This document shows, piece by piece, positions 18,162 through 26,628 of a stretch of DNA of 64,000 nt. The stretch comes from Sanyastnella coralliicola. GTDB lineage: Bacteria; Bacteroidota; Bacteroidia; Flavobacteriales_D; Sanyastnellaceae. Location: positions 1,195,501 through 1,259,500 of the forward strand of contig NZ_CP132543.1 of the NCBI RefSeq assembly GCF_030845195.1, in the 5' to 3' direction. Both the position numbers and the translations under genes were made by a program. Positions within the stretch are counted from its first letter, which is position 1; each line of letters opens with the position of its first letter. The notes beneath the pieces are model-generated. The model worked only from the letters and a program-made list of their open reading frames with translations, did no database searches and was not told where the DNA came from.

Positions 18162-18692
18162 TTATTGATTGCTCCCGTCCTTTGACCAGTCAATCTTCAC
18201 AATCAACGAATCAATCGCATTGTACAACTCGCGAAGGTCTGGACCTTGGTAACGGTTATTTACCCGCTTATCGCCAATCTGTGTGATGGTGGCAGGCAAA
18301 TCTGTCACCATAGGTTGGTCATAGGTAGTTTGAAGCGTATCATAACCGAGCTTTTCCGCGATAGCGAAAACTTCAGCGAATAACTCAGTATTAGCCTCTG
18401 CCTTATACTTGCCAATCATGTCAACGAAGTTGCGTCCTTCATAGAAACACATTCCGTTGTCAAGGGCTTCAAAAGTGAAGGTCGGACATGTGCCAAAGCA
18501 AGCCGTACGTTCGTAGTAAATCGCTGTCTTAGGCTCTACTGTTTCCGGAATTTCAACTGAATCAACTTGAACAGGAGTCGGAGGAGGTGGTGGCGGAGGA
18601 GGTGTTTCTGCCAAATCATCCTTTGCTTTACAACCAGCAATTCCAGCACTAATGATTAGTACTAGGAAGACGTATCCGATCACAGTTCTCAT
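18162..18692 (-). CDS. DUF6438 lipoprotein
   Basis: A 176-residue lipoprotein. The lipobox AGIAGC puts the lipidated Cys at about residue 21. A Pro-rich linker with eight consecutive prolines follows. The DUF6438 core begins with IYYERTACFGTCPTFTF, whose two Cys could pair or bind a ligand. The family has no established function. Its ATG overlaps the YidC stop (ATGA at 18689-18692), so it is co-transcribed with yidC; this link suggests an envelope role. One T-variant of the 13-bp word (18354) encodes A-I-A-E. Confidence 0.8.
   Translation of the reverse strand: MRTVIGYVFLVLIISAGIAGCKAKDDLAETPPPPPPPPTPVQVDSVEIPETVEPKTAIYYERTACFGTCPTFTFEALDNGMCFYEGRNFVDMIGKYKAEANTELFAEVFAIAEKLGYDTLQTTYDQPMVTDLPATITQIGDKRVNNRYQGPDLRELYNAIDSLIVKIDWSKDGSNQ
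18354..18366 (-). repeat. 13-bp dispersed word, T variant
   Basis: Minus-strand CGCTATCGCGGAA, encoding A-I-A-E in the DUF6438 gene. Confidence 0.8.
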
Positions 18693-20584
18693 TTCTTCTT
18701 GTTTTTCTTAGCGTTCTCTTGCTGAAGTTTTTGCATCTCTTCCAGACGTTGCTGGAAGTTCGACTTTTTCTTCGGTGTCGCCTTGTTCTTTTCGATCTTC
18801 TCGCGAATCTTATCCTCGTCGATCAAGTAGTTCTTGATCAATACCATTTGACCAATTGACAACAAGTTAGAACAGAAGTAGTAGAAGCTCAATCCCGCTG
18901 CGAACTTGTTGAAGAATACGAGCATGAACAACGGGAAGATGTTCATGATCACCTTCATATTCGGCATACCCGGTTGCTGTGCATTCGGCATATTGGCCGA
19001 ACTCAAACGAGTGTAGAAGAAGGTAGAAACCGCCATCATTACTGTGAATCCAGATACGTGGTTTCCGTAGTAAGTAGACACAACAGGAATGTGTTGGCTC
19101 CAAGAAATAATCGCATCATACGCTCCAAGGTCGTCCGCCCATAAGAAGCTCACACCACGAAGATCAATGTTCGCAGGGAAGAAGCGGAACATCGCATAGA
19201 GAATAGGAAGCTGCAACAACATCGGTAAACACCCCGCAAATGGGTTGACTCCCGTCTCTCGATACAGCGCCATAGTAGCTTGTTGCTTAGCCATGGCGTC
19301 ATCCTTGTGCTTTTCGTTGATCTGCTCAATCTCTGGACGAAGTACACGCATCTTTGCAGATGACATGAAGTTCTTCCATGTAATAGGAGAGAGCAATAGT
19401 TTGATCATAATCGTGATCACCAAGATGGCAATGCCGATACTGCTAATGAAGCTTGTCAACCAGTTGAATACTGGAAGAATCAACCATCGGTTTACCCATC
19501 CGAAGATGAACCAGCCGTAGTCAATAATGCGATCAAACTCCTCTACTTGGTGGCTTTTTAGTTCGTTCAGCTCATTCGGACCGAAATAGAATTCTAGTGA
19601 CTGTACACTATTCGCAGAAGCCAGCATTGGCATTGGCAGCTTCGCGTCGTAGAACATGTTTACCGTAGTATCCTCGTCTGCTGTAGGAGGGTTAGATTTG
19701 ATGTCTGCACCTGCGGCAAAACCTTCGCGATTAATCACCGCTGCACTGAAGTAGTTTTGTTTAAACGCCATCCAGTTCAGCTCACGCTCAAGCACTTCGT
19801 CGTCTTCGCGCCCATCTCCAAGATAGTCGCGGCCTTGTCCCATTTCTCGGAAATAAATCGCACTGTGCTGGCGCTCCCATGCAATTCCTTTCTCGTTGTG
19901 CTTACCTGCAGTAGACCAGTTGAACTGACCGGTCGGTAGATCAAGAGTTTGGTCAAGCCCGATGGCCTGCATCTGAAGATTTACAATGTAAGCATCCGTA
20001 TTCAGCTCGTAAATGTAGTCTAGGTACTTGCTAGGGTCGTTCGTCTGCAGGCGCATAACAACACGCTGTGAACTGTCTGTCTTCTCTTCACTTACTTTAG
20101 TGAAGTAGAGATCGGACAGATTCATTTTCCCTTTTCCACGGTACTCGAACCACATATCCATCTGGTTCTTTTCTGCGTGCCAAAGCTCAATGTTTTCCTT
20201 TTCCCAGAATGACTGGAATTGCTCCAGTTCAGCGCTGTAGAACAGACCACCTTTGGAGTTGATTGCCACCTTCACTTTCTCATTCTGCATGAACGTAAGC
20301 TCTTCCGATCCTTGCGCAGATGGTGAGAAAATTCCCCATCGAGAGGCGTTCTCAGCTGCAATGCGCACAGCACGTGCGCTATCGGTTTCTTGAGCCACGT
20401 TCGCTGCAGGTGCGAGTGATCCAGGATCGTCTCCCGCAGACGTATTCATATCTACCTGGCTGCTGTCGGTAGTCTGTGTGGTTTCTGTTTGGGGTTTTGG
20501 CTCTTCATCAGGAGTGAAGAAGTAAGTGTATCCAACGAAGAATAACACCATCAATAACAACCCGGTAACCGTATTCCTATCCAT
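18689..20584 (-). CDS. yidC: Membrane protein insertase YidC
   Basis: A 631-residue inner-membrane insertase of the Gram-negative type. An N-terminal transmembrane segment (about 4-22) is followed by a Thr/Gln-rich linker and a periplasmic beta-supersandwich domain (about 75-370). The conserved C-terminal core starts near WLILPVFNWLTSF and includes the LLSPITWKNFMSSAKM loop, GVNPFAGCLPMLLQLPI, and the last helix before a Lys-rich tail that could contact ribosomes. It inserts membrane proteins alone or with Sec. A TATCTTTG promoter element lies 18 bp upstream of the start. It is coupled to the DUF6438 lipoprotein gene. Confidence 0.97.
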   Translation of the reverse strand: MDRNTVTGLLLMVLFFVGYTYFFTPDEEPKPQTETTQTTDSSQVDMNTSAGDDPGSLAPAANVAQETDSARAVRIAAENASRWGIFSPSAQGSEELTFMQNEKVKVAINSKGGLFYSAELEQFQSFWEKENIELWHAEKNQMDMWFEYRGKGKMNLSDLYFTKVSEEKTDSSQRVVMRLQTNDPSKYLDYIYELNTDAYIVNLQMQAIGLDQTLDLPTGQFNWSTAGKHNEKGIAWERQHSAIYFREMGQGRDYLGDGREDDEVLERELNWMAFKQNYFSAAVINREGFAAGADIKSNPPTADEDTTVNMFYDAKLPMPMLASANSVQSLEFYFGPNELNELKSHQVEEFDRIIDYGWFIFGWVNRWLILPVFNWLTSFISSIGIAILVITIMIKLLLSPITWKNFMSSAKMRVLRPEIEQINEKHKDDAMAKQQATMALYRETGVNPFAGCLPMLLQLPILYAMFRFFPANIDLRGVSFLWADDLGAYDAIISWSQHIPVVSTYYGNHVSGFTVMMAVSTFFYTRLSSANMPNAQQPGMPNMKVIMNIFPLFMLVFFNKFAAGLSFYYFCSNLLSIGQMVLIKNYLIDEDKIREKIEKNKATPKKKSNFQQRLEEMQKLQQENAKKNKKK

Positions 20585-20602
20585 TTACAAATCTTAGGGG
20601 GG

Positions 20603-20610
20603 CAAAGATA
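20603..20610 (-). promoter_or_regulatory. Bacteroidota-type -7 element of yidC
   Basis: Minus-strand TATCTTTG, matching TAnnTTTG; the start codon is at 20584. No clear -33 box. Confidence 0.45.
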
Positions 20611-20658
20611 TATCTTCTCATGGCATCTACCGCATGGGGATGTGGTTATTGGTTGGCG

Positions 20659-20756
20659 GTGGACGGTAGACGGTTGACTGTTGACGGTAGACGGTGGACG
20701 GTGGACTGTTGACGGTAGACGGTACTTAGTGCACCGTGGACTGTGGACCGTGGACC
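20659..20756. repeat. Heptamer array 5a (GTGGACG/GTAGACG/GTTGACG)
   Basis: Fourteen consecutive 7-bp units of the form GTNGAC[GTC], broken only by GTACTTA and GTGCACC, which keep the register. Same family as array 6. Confidence 0.9.
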
Positions 20757-20801
20757 GGAGGCTTCTGAATATACTTCTGATTTCAGCATTTAGACTTTCG
20801 T

Positions 20802-20843
20802 CCACGAACCACGAACCACGAACCACGAACCACGTCCTACCGT
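20802..20843. repeat. Heptamer array 5b (CCACGAA x4)
   Basis: Four CCACGAA units plus CCACGTC and CTACCGT. This is the reverse complement of the TTCGTGG family in arrays 1-3. Confidence 0.9.
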
Positions 20844-20852
20844 CCACTCGCC

Positions 20853-21686
20853 TTATACAGTCTCATTCACAGGGAACATACTCTTCATCATACCGAAGAA
20901 TTCCGGGTCAGACATTGAGTAGCGCGCTCCTAGGAGTTGGTCTGCATCTGCACCGGCTTGGTAGCGTAGCGTGTCTGAACCGTCTGTTGCCGCATTCCAG
21001 ATGACATCGGCAATGAGGTCTGGATGGCTCATGTTTTCTGGGTTCATTGCATTCTCGTAAGACTTCATCATTCCACCAACAAAGGCGTTGTATTCAGTAA
21101 GCTCCTCGTTGTGTTGGAAGTCAAGTGAACGGGAACCAAAGTCTGTGGCAACACCACCAGGCTCAACGATTTTTACTTTAACTCCTACCGGTGCTAACTC
21201 ATAATGAAGAGACTCGCTAAAGCCCTCTACAGCAAACTTAGTGCTGTGGTATAGAGGCATCAGTGGGAAGGTCATACGACCACCGATTGAGGAGATGTTT
21301 ATGATCGTTCCGTCGTGGTTCCCTCTAAAGTGTGGGAGAATAGAACGTGTTACATCGAAGAGGCCAATGACATTGGTATTGAACTGACGAGCAACGGCTT
21401 CTTTAGAAGCTGACTCGAAGGTTCCCATAAGTCCGTAACCTGCATTGTTAAGAACCACATCGATCTTTCCAAACTTCTGGATGCCTGCGTTAATCGCGCT
21501 ATCGATGCTTTGTTGGTCAAGAACGTCTAGTTGTTCAACAATGACATTTTCTAGCGCAGCAAGATCAGCGCCTTTTTCTGGTGTGCGCATAGTAGCGATT
21601 ACGTTCCAGCCTTCCTTTTGAAATTTTAGGGCGGAGTGACGTCCGATTCCTGTGCTTGCTCCGGTAATTAGAATTGTCTTTTTCAT
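20853..21686 (-). CDS. SDR family NAD(P)-dependent oxidoreductase
   Basis: A 277-residue classical short-chain dehydrogenase/reductase. The cofactor motif TGASTGIG is at about 7-14, NNAG at about 80-83, the catalytic Ser in INISSIGG, and the YxxxK motif in YHSTK. It resembles the group of SDRs acting on ketones or hydroxy compounds, but the substrate cannot be told. Upstream on the same strand are a SnoaL-like protein and an AraC regulator, suggesting a small inducible set. A two-part heptamer array (20659-20843) separates its 3' end from yidC. Confidence 0.9.
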   Translation of the reverse strand: MKKTILITGASTGIGRHSALKFQKEGWNVIATMRTPEKGADLAALENVIVEQLDVLDQQSIDSAINAGIQKFGKIDVVLNNAGYGLMGTFESASKEAVARQFNTNVIGLFDVTRSILPHFRGNHDGTIINISSIGGRMTFPLMPLYHSTKFAVEGFSESLHYELAPVGVKVKIVEPGGVATDFGSRSLDFQHNEELTEYNAFVGGMMKSYENAMNPENMSHPDLIADVIWNAATDGSDTLRYQAGADADQLLGARYSMSDPEFFGMMKSMFPVNETV

Positions 21687-21811
21687 GGGGTGAGATTTAT
21701 TTCGTTTTTAATTCTTACTCCAAAGTTCATCCAAACAATTCCTGAGCATAAACACAGAAAACGGATTGTCTAACACAAAATCATGGGGTACTCATAACCA
21801 CTGTTAAAAGC

Positions 21812-22591
21812 CTAAAATTTTCCGCTATTCACGGGGTTTTCAGGAACTGGTTCTACATTGTCCCAATGTTCAACAACGCGTCCGTTCTCTACTCTGAAGA
21901 TGTCTACCTGAGCATAGTCTTGATCTAGTTTGCCATCGTTCCAATTCGCCTTAGATAGCGTGGCTACGAAGTTTCCTTGTCCAACACAGAGTACAATCTC
22001 TTTGTAATTCAGCGGACGCTGTGGGTCCTTGGCTAATTGGTAAAAGGCATCTCTTCCGTCAGCTACCTCTTTGTTATGCTGGATGTAATCCTCAGCTACA
22101 AACTCTTTAATGAGTTCTGGATTGCCGCCCTCCATCAAGGCATTGTGCAAAAGGTTCTTCACGAGGGCAACATTCTCATCGGTTTTATCTAGATCAACGA
22201 TCTCCGTGGGTCCATCAATCGAAGTATGTCCTGAAGGGGTACTATCTGCGTACGCTGAGATTACATCCCAGTGCTCAATGATCTTGTCATCTTCATCGTA
22301 TGCGAAGAAATCTGTCGTGACCCACTTCGCTTCACCATTATTAATGTCTTGATATGCTTGTACGAATACGTGTTTGCCGTCATCCCAGCCTCTGATAATT
22401 TGAATGTCGCGTACCGGACAACGTTCAACGAAGTCACCAAAGAATTCGATGAATCCTTCTTTACCGTCTTTAACACCTGTACTGTGTTGCTTGTAGTAAG
22501 CTCCAGTATATTTATTAATGGCCTCAACATAGTGTCCGTCGCGGATACCTTCGAGGTAGAGTGCTTTTGCTGATTCTAGTCTTTTGCTCAT
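21812..22591 (-). CDS. Tandem SnoaL/NTF2-like protein
   Basis: A 259-residue protein with two NTF2-like (SnoaL polyketide cyclase-type) domains, about 1-118 and 128-250. Each ends in a paired motif: FFAYDEDDKIIEHWDV in the first and IFRVENGRVVEHWDNV in the second. Domain two contains EDYIQHNKEVADGRDAF, with the His and Asp typical of SnoaL pockets. Members act as cyclases, isomerases or binding proteins. No signal peptide is seen, so it is cytoplasmic. It lies between an AraC regulator and an SDR on one strand. Confidence 0.85.
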   Translation of the reverse strand: MSKRLESAKALYLEGIRDGHYVEAINKYTGAYYKQHSTGVKDGKEGFIEFFGDFVERCPVRDIQIIRGWDDGKHVFVQAYQDINNGEAKWVTTDFFAYDEDDKIIEHWDVISAYADSTPSGHTSIDGPTEIVDLDKTDENVALVKNLLHNALMEGGNPELIKEFVAEDYIQHNKEVADGRDAFYQLAKDPQRPLNYKEIVLCVGQGNFVATLSKANWNDGKLDQDYAQVDIFRVENGRVVEHWDNVEPVPENPVNSGKF

Positions 22592-22678
22592 GGTCGTGTT
22601 GTTTCAAAATGACAACACAAATGTGGAATCCTCAAGTAAACAAGGAGTTATAGATTCAAGTGTATCTATGGTAAATGT

Positions 22679-23554
22679 CTAACCATTCATCGTTCTGAAT
22701 TGCTGAGGGGTGAATCCAGATTGCTTCTTGAACCACTTGCCGAAATTGCTTGGCTCATCAAAACCTAGCTCAAATGCGATCTCTTTCGCGCTTTGCTTCC
22801 CAAAGACCAATGCTCGCTTTGCGCTTAGCAGCAGCTGCTCGTCGATATAGGCCTTGATGGTAAGTCCCGTAATTGCCTTTGAAATTTCGTTCAGGTGCTT
22901 GTAAGAAACACCCAGCTTTGCTGCGAAGAAATTGGCATCACGCGAGTCGGAGAAGTGTTGTTCATGCAGCTCAAGGAACTGATAAAACAAGTCACTCTGG
23001 CTAGTTATTGGATCTTGATCTGGCAGCTGTAAACACAATTCGAGCAAGAGGGAAGTCAACAGAGTACCAAGTTTCAATTGTCCATTTCCAGAAGAACTTG
23101 AGGCGTAGCTCTGGGTTAACAAGCGCAACAATGTTTGCAGGTGTTCACTTTGATCAAACGCTTGAACATTCGTCCTGGTCAAGAATGAGCGTTTAAATCG
23201 AGCTAGTGCTGCTTGTGAGGCATGTTGGTCCAGAAATTCTTCAGTGAAAAGAACGAAGGTTCCTTTATAATTCCGAGTAACATCGAAGGCGTGAACCTGT
23301 CCTTTGGTCAATAGAAGTGATTGCCCTTTGTGGAGATCAAGTGGTTCAAAATCTACTTCATGTTTGACGTAAGAAGACTCGAGGAAGATGATTACGAAGA
23401 AAGCTAATCGGTGCGCCTTGAAAGGGTCGTGATCTAGGTCAGCAGGAATGTCAAACAGCTCCTCGATTCGTTTGATTTCGAATCCATGGGCAGTACGCTC
23501 ATCACTTTCGTGAAATTGAATTCGGGGAATGGATCTTGGACTGTTCTTCATCAT
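22679..23554 (-). CDS. AraC family transcriptional regulator
   Basis: A 291-residue regulator with a cupin-like N-terminal sensor region (HKGQSLLLTKGQVHAFDV, about 80-100) and a C-terminal double helix-turn-helix (FFAAKLGVSYKHLNEISK and KEIAFELGFDEPSNFGKWFKKQSG). The start is taken as the ATG at 23554, whose A is shared with the TAA stop of the upstream DUF1287 gene (TAATG); an upstream TTG in frame would add two residues. It is likely to control the SnoaL and SDR genes that follow; the ligand is unknown. Confidence 0.9.
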   Translation of the reverse strand: MMKNSPRSIPRIQFHESDERTAHGFEIKRIEELFDIPADLDHDPFKAHRLAFFVIIFLESSYVKHEVDFEPLDLHKGQSLLLTKGQVHAFDVTRNYKGTFVLFTEEFLDQHASQAALARFKRSFLTRTNVQAFDQSEHLQTLLRLLTQSYASSSSGNGQLKLGTLLTSLLLELCLQLPDQDPITSQSDLFYQFLELHEQHFSDSRDANFFAAKLGVSYKHLNEISKAITGLTIKAYIDEQLLLSAKRALVFGKQSAKEIAFELGFDEPSNFGKWFKKQSGFTPQQFRTMNG

Positions 23555-24135
23555 TAGCAATCATCGGTCATACGGTAATGACCAATGATCGTGAACTCGA
23601 AAAGCATGTCTTCTAAAACCTGTCCAGATCCAATGTTGTGTACAATCTGGAAGGCACCTGAGCTGCCTTTCACTCCTGATACAACGCCAATGTGTTTAAT
23701 TCCACCTCCAAGATTCCAACAAACGATGTCACCTGGAAGGTAGTCTTCCGCGCTAGCGCTAATGGTCAATTCCTTACCAAATCTAGAAAAGAACACCATG
23801 AGATTCGGAACTCGGCGGTGATCAATGTTGTAATCAGGTCGTGAGAGTCCCCAATTCGCAGGGTAGAGGTGAAAGTTGTTTCGCATGTCTTCATGTACCA
23901 GCTGTTGCAGGTCGATTCCCATTTTGCGATAAGCGCGAATCACGACATCTGTGCAAACTCCTTTGTCAGCCGGGACATCTCCCATAGGGTAGCTCAATTT
24001 GAAGTAACTAGGGTCGTAGGTGACTTGGTCCTGTGTTAACGCTAGCGCGGAATCGGCCAAGGCACGTTCGAATTCCTGTCCACAAATGGAGAAGGAACAA
24101 AGGAACAGAGAAAAGAAAACGAGTGATCTGAGCAT
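23554..24135 (-). CDS. DUF1287 exported protein, NlpC/P60-like
   Basis: A 193-residue exported protein with a signal peptide (about 1-19, SFSICGQ). It resembles DUF1287, a family with an NlpC/P60-type papain-like fold. Candidate catalytic residues are the Cys in DKGVCTDVVIRAYR, the His in IKHIGVVSG and a second His in IVHNIG. A role in cutting peptidoglycan peptides or other amides is plausible but unproven. Two copies of the 13-bp word lie in this gene in opposite orientations (23746 and 24040). It is coupled to the AraC gene by TAATG. Confidence 0.8.
   Translation of the reverse strand: MLRSLVFFSLFLCSFSICGQEFERALADSALALTQDQVTYDPSYFKLSYPMGDVPADKGVCTDVVIRAYRKMGIDLQQLVHEDMRNNFHLYPANWGLSRPDYNIDHRRVPNLMVFFSRFGKELTISASAEDYLPGDIVCWNLGGGIKHIGVVSGVKGSSGAFQIVHNIGSGQVLEDMLFEFTIIGHYRMTDDC
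23746..23758 (-). repeat. 13-bp dispersed word, G variant
   Basis: Minus-strand CGCTAGCGCGGAA, encoding A-S-A-E in the DUF1287 gene. Confidence 0.8.
24040..24052 (+). repeat. 13-bp dispersed word, G variant
   Basis: CGCTAGCGCGGAA on the plus strand. Read in the gene it is TCC-GCG-CTA-GCG, giving S-A-L-A; inverted relative to the copy 294 bp away. Confidence 0.8.
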
Positions 24136-24183
24136 TCACTAAGATGTAAAATGCGCACTTAACTCCCTAGGGATTAGGATGTT

Positions 24184-24405
24184 TTAACTCCTTTGGGCGA
24201 TGGTAATAAGAGTAACTACAAAGATGGTGACAACTATCGGAATGGTGGTCCAAATGTAATTTTCAAGCTTACCCGCTTTGGTAGCCCAAAGACCTGCAAC
24301 TACTATGGCGAAACATTCGAAGCCCCTTAAGGAGAACACAACGGTAAGTGCACTTATCATAAGTAGAGCACGAAGCCACCATGGCACACGCTTTTTAGCT
24401 TCCAA
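24184..24405 (-). CDS. Small two-segment membrane protein
   Basis: A 73-residue protein with a basic N-terminus (MEAKKRVPWWLRAL) and two to three hydrophobic stretches (about 10-25, 29-43 and 50-68). I do not recognise the family with certainty. It sits 26 bp after the stop of the next gene upstream on the same strand, so the two are probably co-transcribed. Confidence 0.55.
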   Translation of the reverse strand: MEAKKRVPWWLRALLMISALTVVFSLRGFECFAIVVAGLWATKAGKLENYIWTTIPIVVTIFVVTLITIAQRS

Positions 24406-24431
24406 AAGTCGACGGAATAATCCTTGATGGT

Positions 24432-25181
24432 TTAAATGATCTTGACGCTTTCAACTCGGAAACGATCTCCCAACTGTTCTACAACGAAAGCGTACTTCCG
24501 TAGTACTTCATTCCCACTTCCAAATCCAACTTCAATCTTCAATTCGTTTGCAGTTCGTTCAATGGATTGGATACGGCCGATATTCAAATTACCCCTGGTG
24601 AATTCGTCTTCTTTAGTCAGCACAAAGAATTTCTGGCTCACTTGCATTGAAGGTAGTGGAGGCTCTAAGCTCCCATCTTGTTTGAAGTACATCTCTTGAG
24701 TTGACTTGATGCCTTCTTGCTCCCGCAAATCTGCTTCCATCGCTCCTAAAAGCGCTAGGTAGTATTCGCTTTCGATCAATTCAATGAAGGTGACAATAGG
24801 GGAGATGCCACCTGCGGCGTACCTCAAGTTCTGTTTATTTGATCTGATCTGCACAGTAATGCGCTCATTCTTCTTTTGCTCATCATCACTTGATTCAATC
24901 GACGCAAACAAGCGCTCAACACCAGACTTCAATCGCGAGGTAGGAAACTCGGTATAAGGAAAGGTCTGTCCGTTGATTCGATACACAACTCCAGTCGTCG
25001 CCTGCGTAATTCGCAACTTGATCAACCCACGATCATCTCGATCCTCCCCAGAAATAGAAGGCGTAGTGAAGTTGATCGTCACGGTCGCTTCGTCTTCAAA
25101 CACCATGTCAACGGCGTCTTGAGCTGTCAAAATAACGGAAGCAAACAGAAATAGAAAGTTCAGTAGTAGTTGGCGGGTCAT
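24432..25181 (-). CDS. Exported protein of unknown function
   Basis: A 249-residue protein with a signal peptide (about 1-20, LFASVILTAQDA). The remainder is rich in beta-strand-like and charged segments (TVTINFTTPSISGEDRDDRG, VQIRSNKQNLRYAAGG) with no cysteines and no recognised domain or sorting tag. It is presumably periplasmic. It heads a short minus-strand unit with the small membrane protein behind it, and a heptamer array lies 28 bp before its start. Confidence 0.6.
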   Translation of the reverse strand: MTRQLLLNFLFLFASVILTAQDAVDMVFEDEATVTINFTTPSISGEDRDDRGLIKLRITQATTGVVYRINGQTFPYTEFPTSRLKSGVERLFASIESSDDEQKKNERITVQIRSNKQNLRYAAGGISPIVTFIELIESEYYLALLGAMEADLREQEGIKSTQEMYFKQDGSLEPPLPSMQVSQKFFVLTKEDEFTRGNLNIGRIQSIERTANELKIEVGFGSGNEVLRKYAFVVEQLGDRFRVESVKII

Positions 25182-25208
25182 GGACTAATATAGGGATAAA
25201 CGGTGGTG

Positions 25209-25320
25209 GTTGACGGTGGACAGTGGACGGTAGACAGTAGACGGTAGACAGTAGACGGTAGACAGTAGACGGTTGGATAATGCACTAACGCCTAACGCCT
25301 AATGCCTATAGCCTAAAAGC
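25209..25320. repeat. Heptamer array 6 (GTAGACR, then TAACGCC)
   Basis: Nine units GTTGACG/GTGGACA/GTGGACG/GTAGACA/GTAGACG (25209-25271). Then GTTGGAT, AATGCAC, TAACGCC x2, TAATGCC, TATAGCC and TAAAAGC follow without loss of the 7-bp register. It occupies the divergent gap before the peroxidase gene. Confidence 0.9.
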
Positions 25321-25358
25321 CCACGTTTGCCCTTTCGACCTGGGAACCATTAAACCTA

Positions 25359-25375
25359 GACTCGAATCCCGAGTC
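25359..25375. promoter_or_regulatory. Inverted repeat upstream of the peroxidase gene
   Basis: GACTCG and CGAGTC flank a 5-base centre, 38 bp before the ATG at 25413. It could be an operator or a leader hairpin; no binding protein can be assigned. Confidence 0.35.
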
Positions 25376-25412
25376 AAATCTTCAACTAGCAACAAAACCA
25401 ATACCTAAGATC

Positions 25413-26627
25413 ATGAGAAGAAGCATTGAAATTCTTGGATTGATTCTACTTCTCTCCGTGGCAGTCGTAGGCTGTAAGAAGGACGACGAAGAGGATCAAG
25501 ATTCTAACTCAAATAATGTAGGGGCAACAGGAGCTTATCCGGCAGTGGAAGCTACGTTTGGTGGTTCGATCGACTTAAATAACCTGTTGGATTACGGTGA
25601 TGGGAATGTTCCAGTTTACATCAACAAAGACAATACGAACGGAAATTTTATCACAGACGCCGGGGCTACGCTGGGCCGCGTTCTGTTCTACGATAAAAGT
25701 CTTTCTGTAGACTATACTATCAGCTGTTCCTCTTGCCATCAACAATCTGCAGCCTTTTCAGATATCGCAGTCCAATCAGATGGTGTTGCGGGAGTCACAG
25801 GACGACACTCCATGCGATTGATTAATTCTCGATTTGCAGATGAATCGCGGTTCTTTTGGGATGAGCGTGCCTTTTCTCTTGAAGAACAGACGACCATGCC
25901 AATTCAAGATCACATTGAAATGGGATGGAGCGGAGAAGATGGAGACCTTGAGTTTAATGAGCTTTTCGATCGCCTTGAGGCTATCGATTACTATCAAGAG
26001 CTCTTCACCTATGTATATGGGACAAGTCAAGTGACTGAAGACCGCATACAACTCGCATTAGCCCAGTTTATTCGCAGCTTTCAGAGTTTCGATAGTAAGT
26101 TCGACGAAGGCATGGCTGATGCACCGAATGCAGGGGTGAACTTCAATAATTACACTGCTCAAGAGAATAACGGAAAAGGCCTCTTCTTGGCACCCGCAGA
26201 TCTAGATCCGAATACTGGCGAACGTATTGGAGGAGGGTTAGGATGTGGTGTATGTCACCGACCTCCTGAGTTTGATATTGATCCAAATAGCGCTAACAAC
26301 GGTGTCATCGGCGTAGCCGGAAGTGCCGATGTTGATACGGATGTAACGCGCTCACCAAGCCTTCGTGATCTTGTGAATCCAGAAGGAGGTTCAAATGGAC
26401 CTTTCATGCATGATGGGTCATTGGCTACGCTCGACGACGTCATAGATCATTACAACAACATTCCAATAAATCCTGATAATGATAATCTAGATCCTCGATT
26501 ATCTGGTGCGGGTAATGGACAACAATTGAACATCACAGACCAGGAACGCAATCAGATCATCGCATTCCTTGAAACATTAACTGGAGAGGATATTTACACG
26601 AATGAAAAGTGGTCTGATCCTTTTTAG
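25413..26627 (+). CDS. Di-haem cytochrome c peroxidase (MauG/CcpA family) lipoprotein
   Basis: A 404-residue exported lipoprotein; the lipobox VAVVGC puts the modified Cys at residue 21. Two c-type haem sites are present: CSSCH at about 105-109 and CGVCH near 278-282. Conserved family segments are GRVLFYDKSLS, SCHQQSAAFSD, RHSMRLINSRFADESRFFWDERA and RSPSLRDL with FMHDGSLATLDDVIDHYN. Members reduce hydrogen peroxide with electrons from cytochromes or oxidise protein residues. The haem attachment depends on a Ccm system, whose genes start 1.3 kb away. It is convergent with the DUF6625 gene, the stops being one base apart. Confidence 0.92.
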   Translation: MRRSIEILGLILLLSVAVVGCKKDDEEDQDSNSNNVGATGAYPAVEATFGGSIDLNNLLDYGDGNVPVYINKDNTNGNFITDAGATLGRVLFYDKSLSVDYTISCSSCHQQSAAFSDIAVQSDGVAGVTGRHSMRLINSRFADESRFFWDERAFSLEEQTTMPIQDHIEMGWSGEDGDLEFNELFDRLEAIDYYQELFTYVYGTSQVTEDRIQLALAQFIRSFQSFDSKFDEGMADAPNAGVNFNNYTAQENNGKGLFLAPADLDPNTGERIGGGLGCGVCHRPPEFDIDPNSANNGVIGVAGSADVDTDVTRSPSLRDLVNPEGGSNGPFMHDGSLATLDDVIDHYNNIPINPDNDNLDPRLSGAGNGQQLNITDQERNQIIAFLETLTGEDIYTNEKWSDPF

Positions 26628-26628
26628 A

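Noticed and set aside
1541-25320. CRISPR array as an explanation of the tandem repeats
   Set aside because: Units are 7 or 14 bp without unique spacers, and there are no cas genes.
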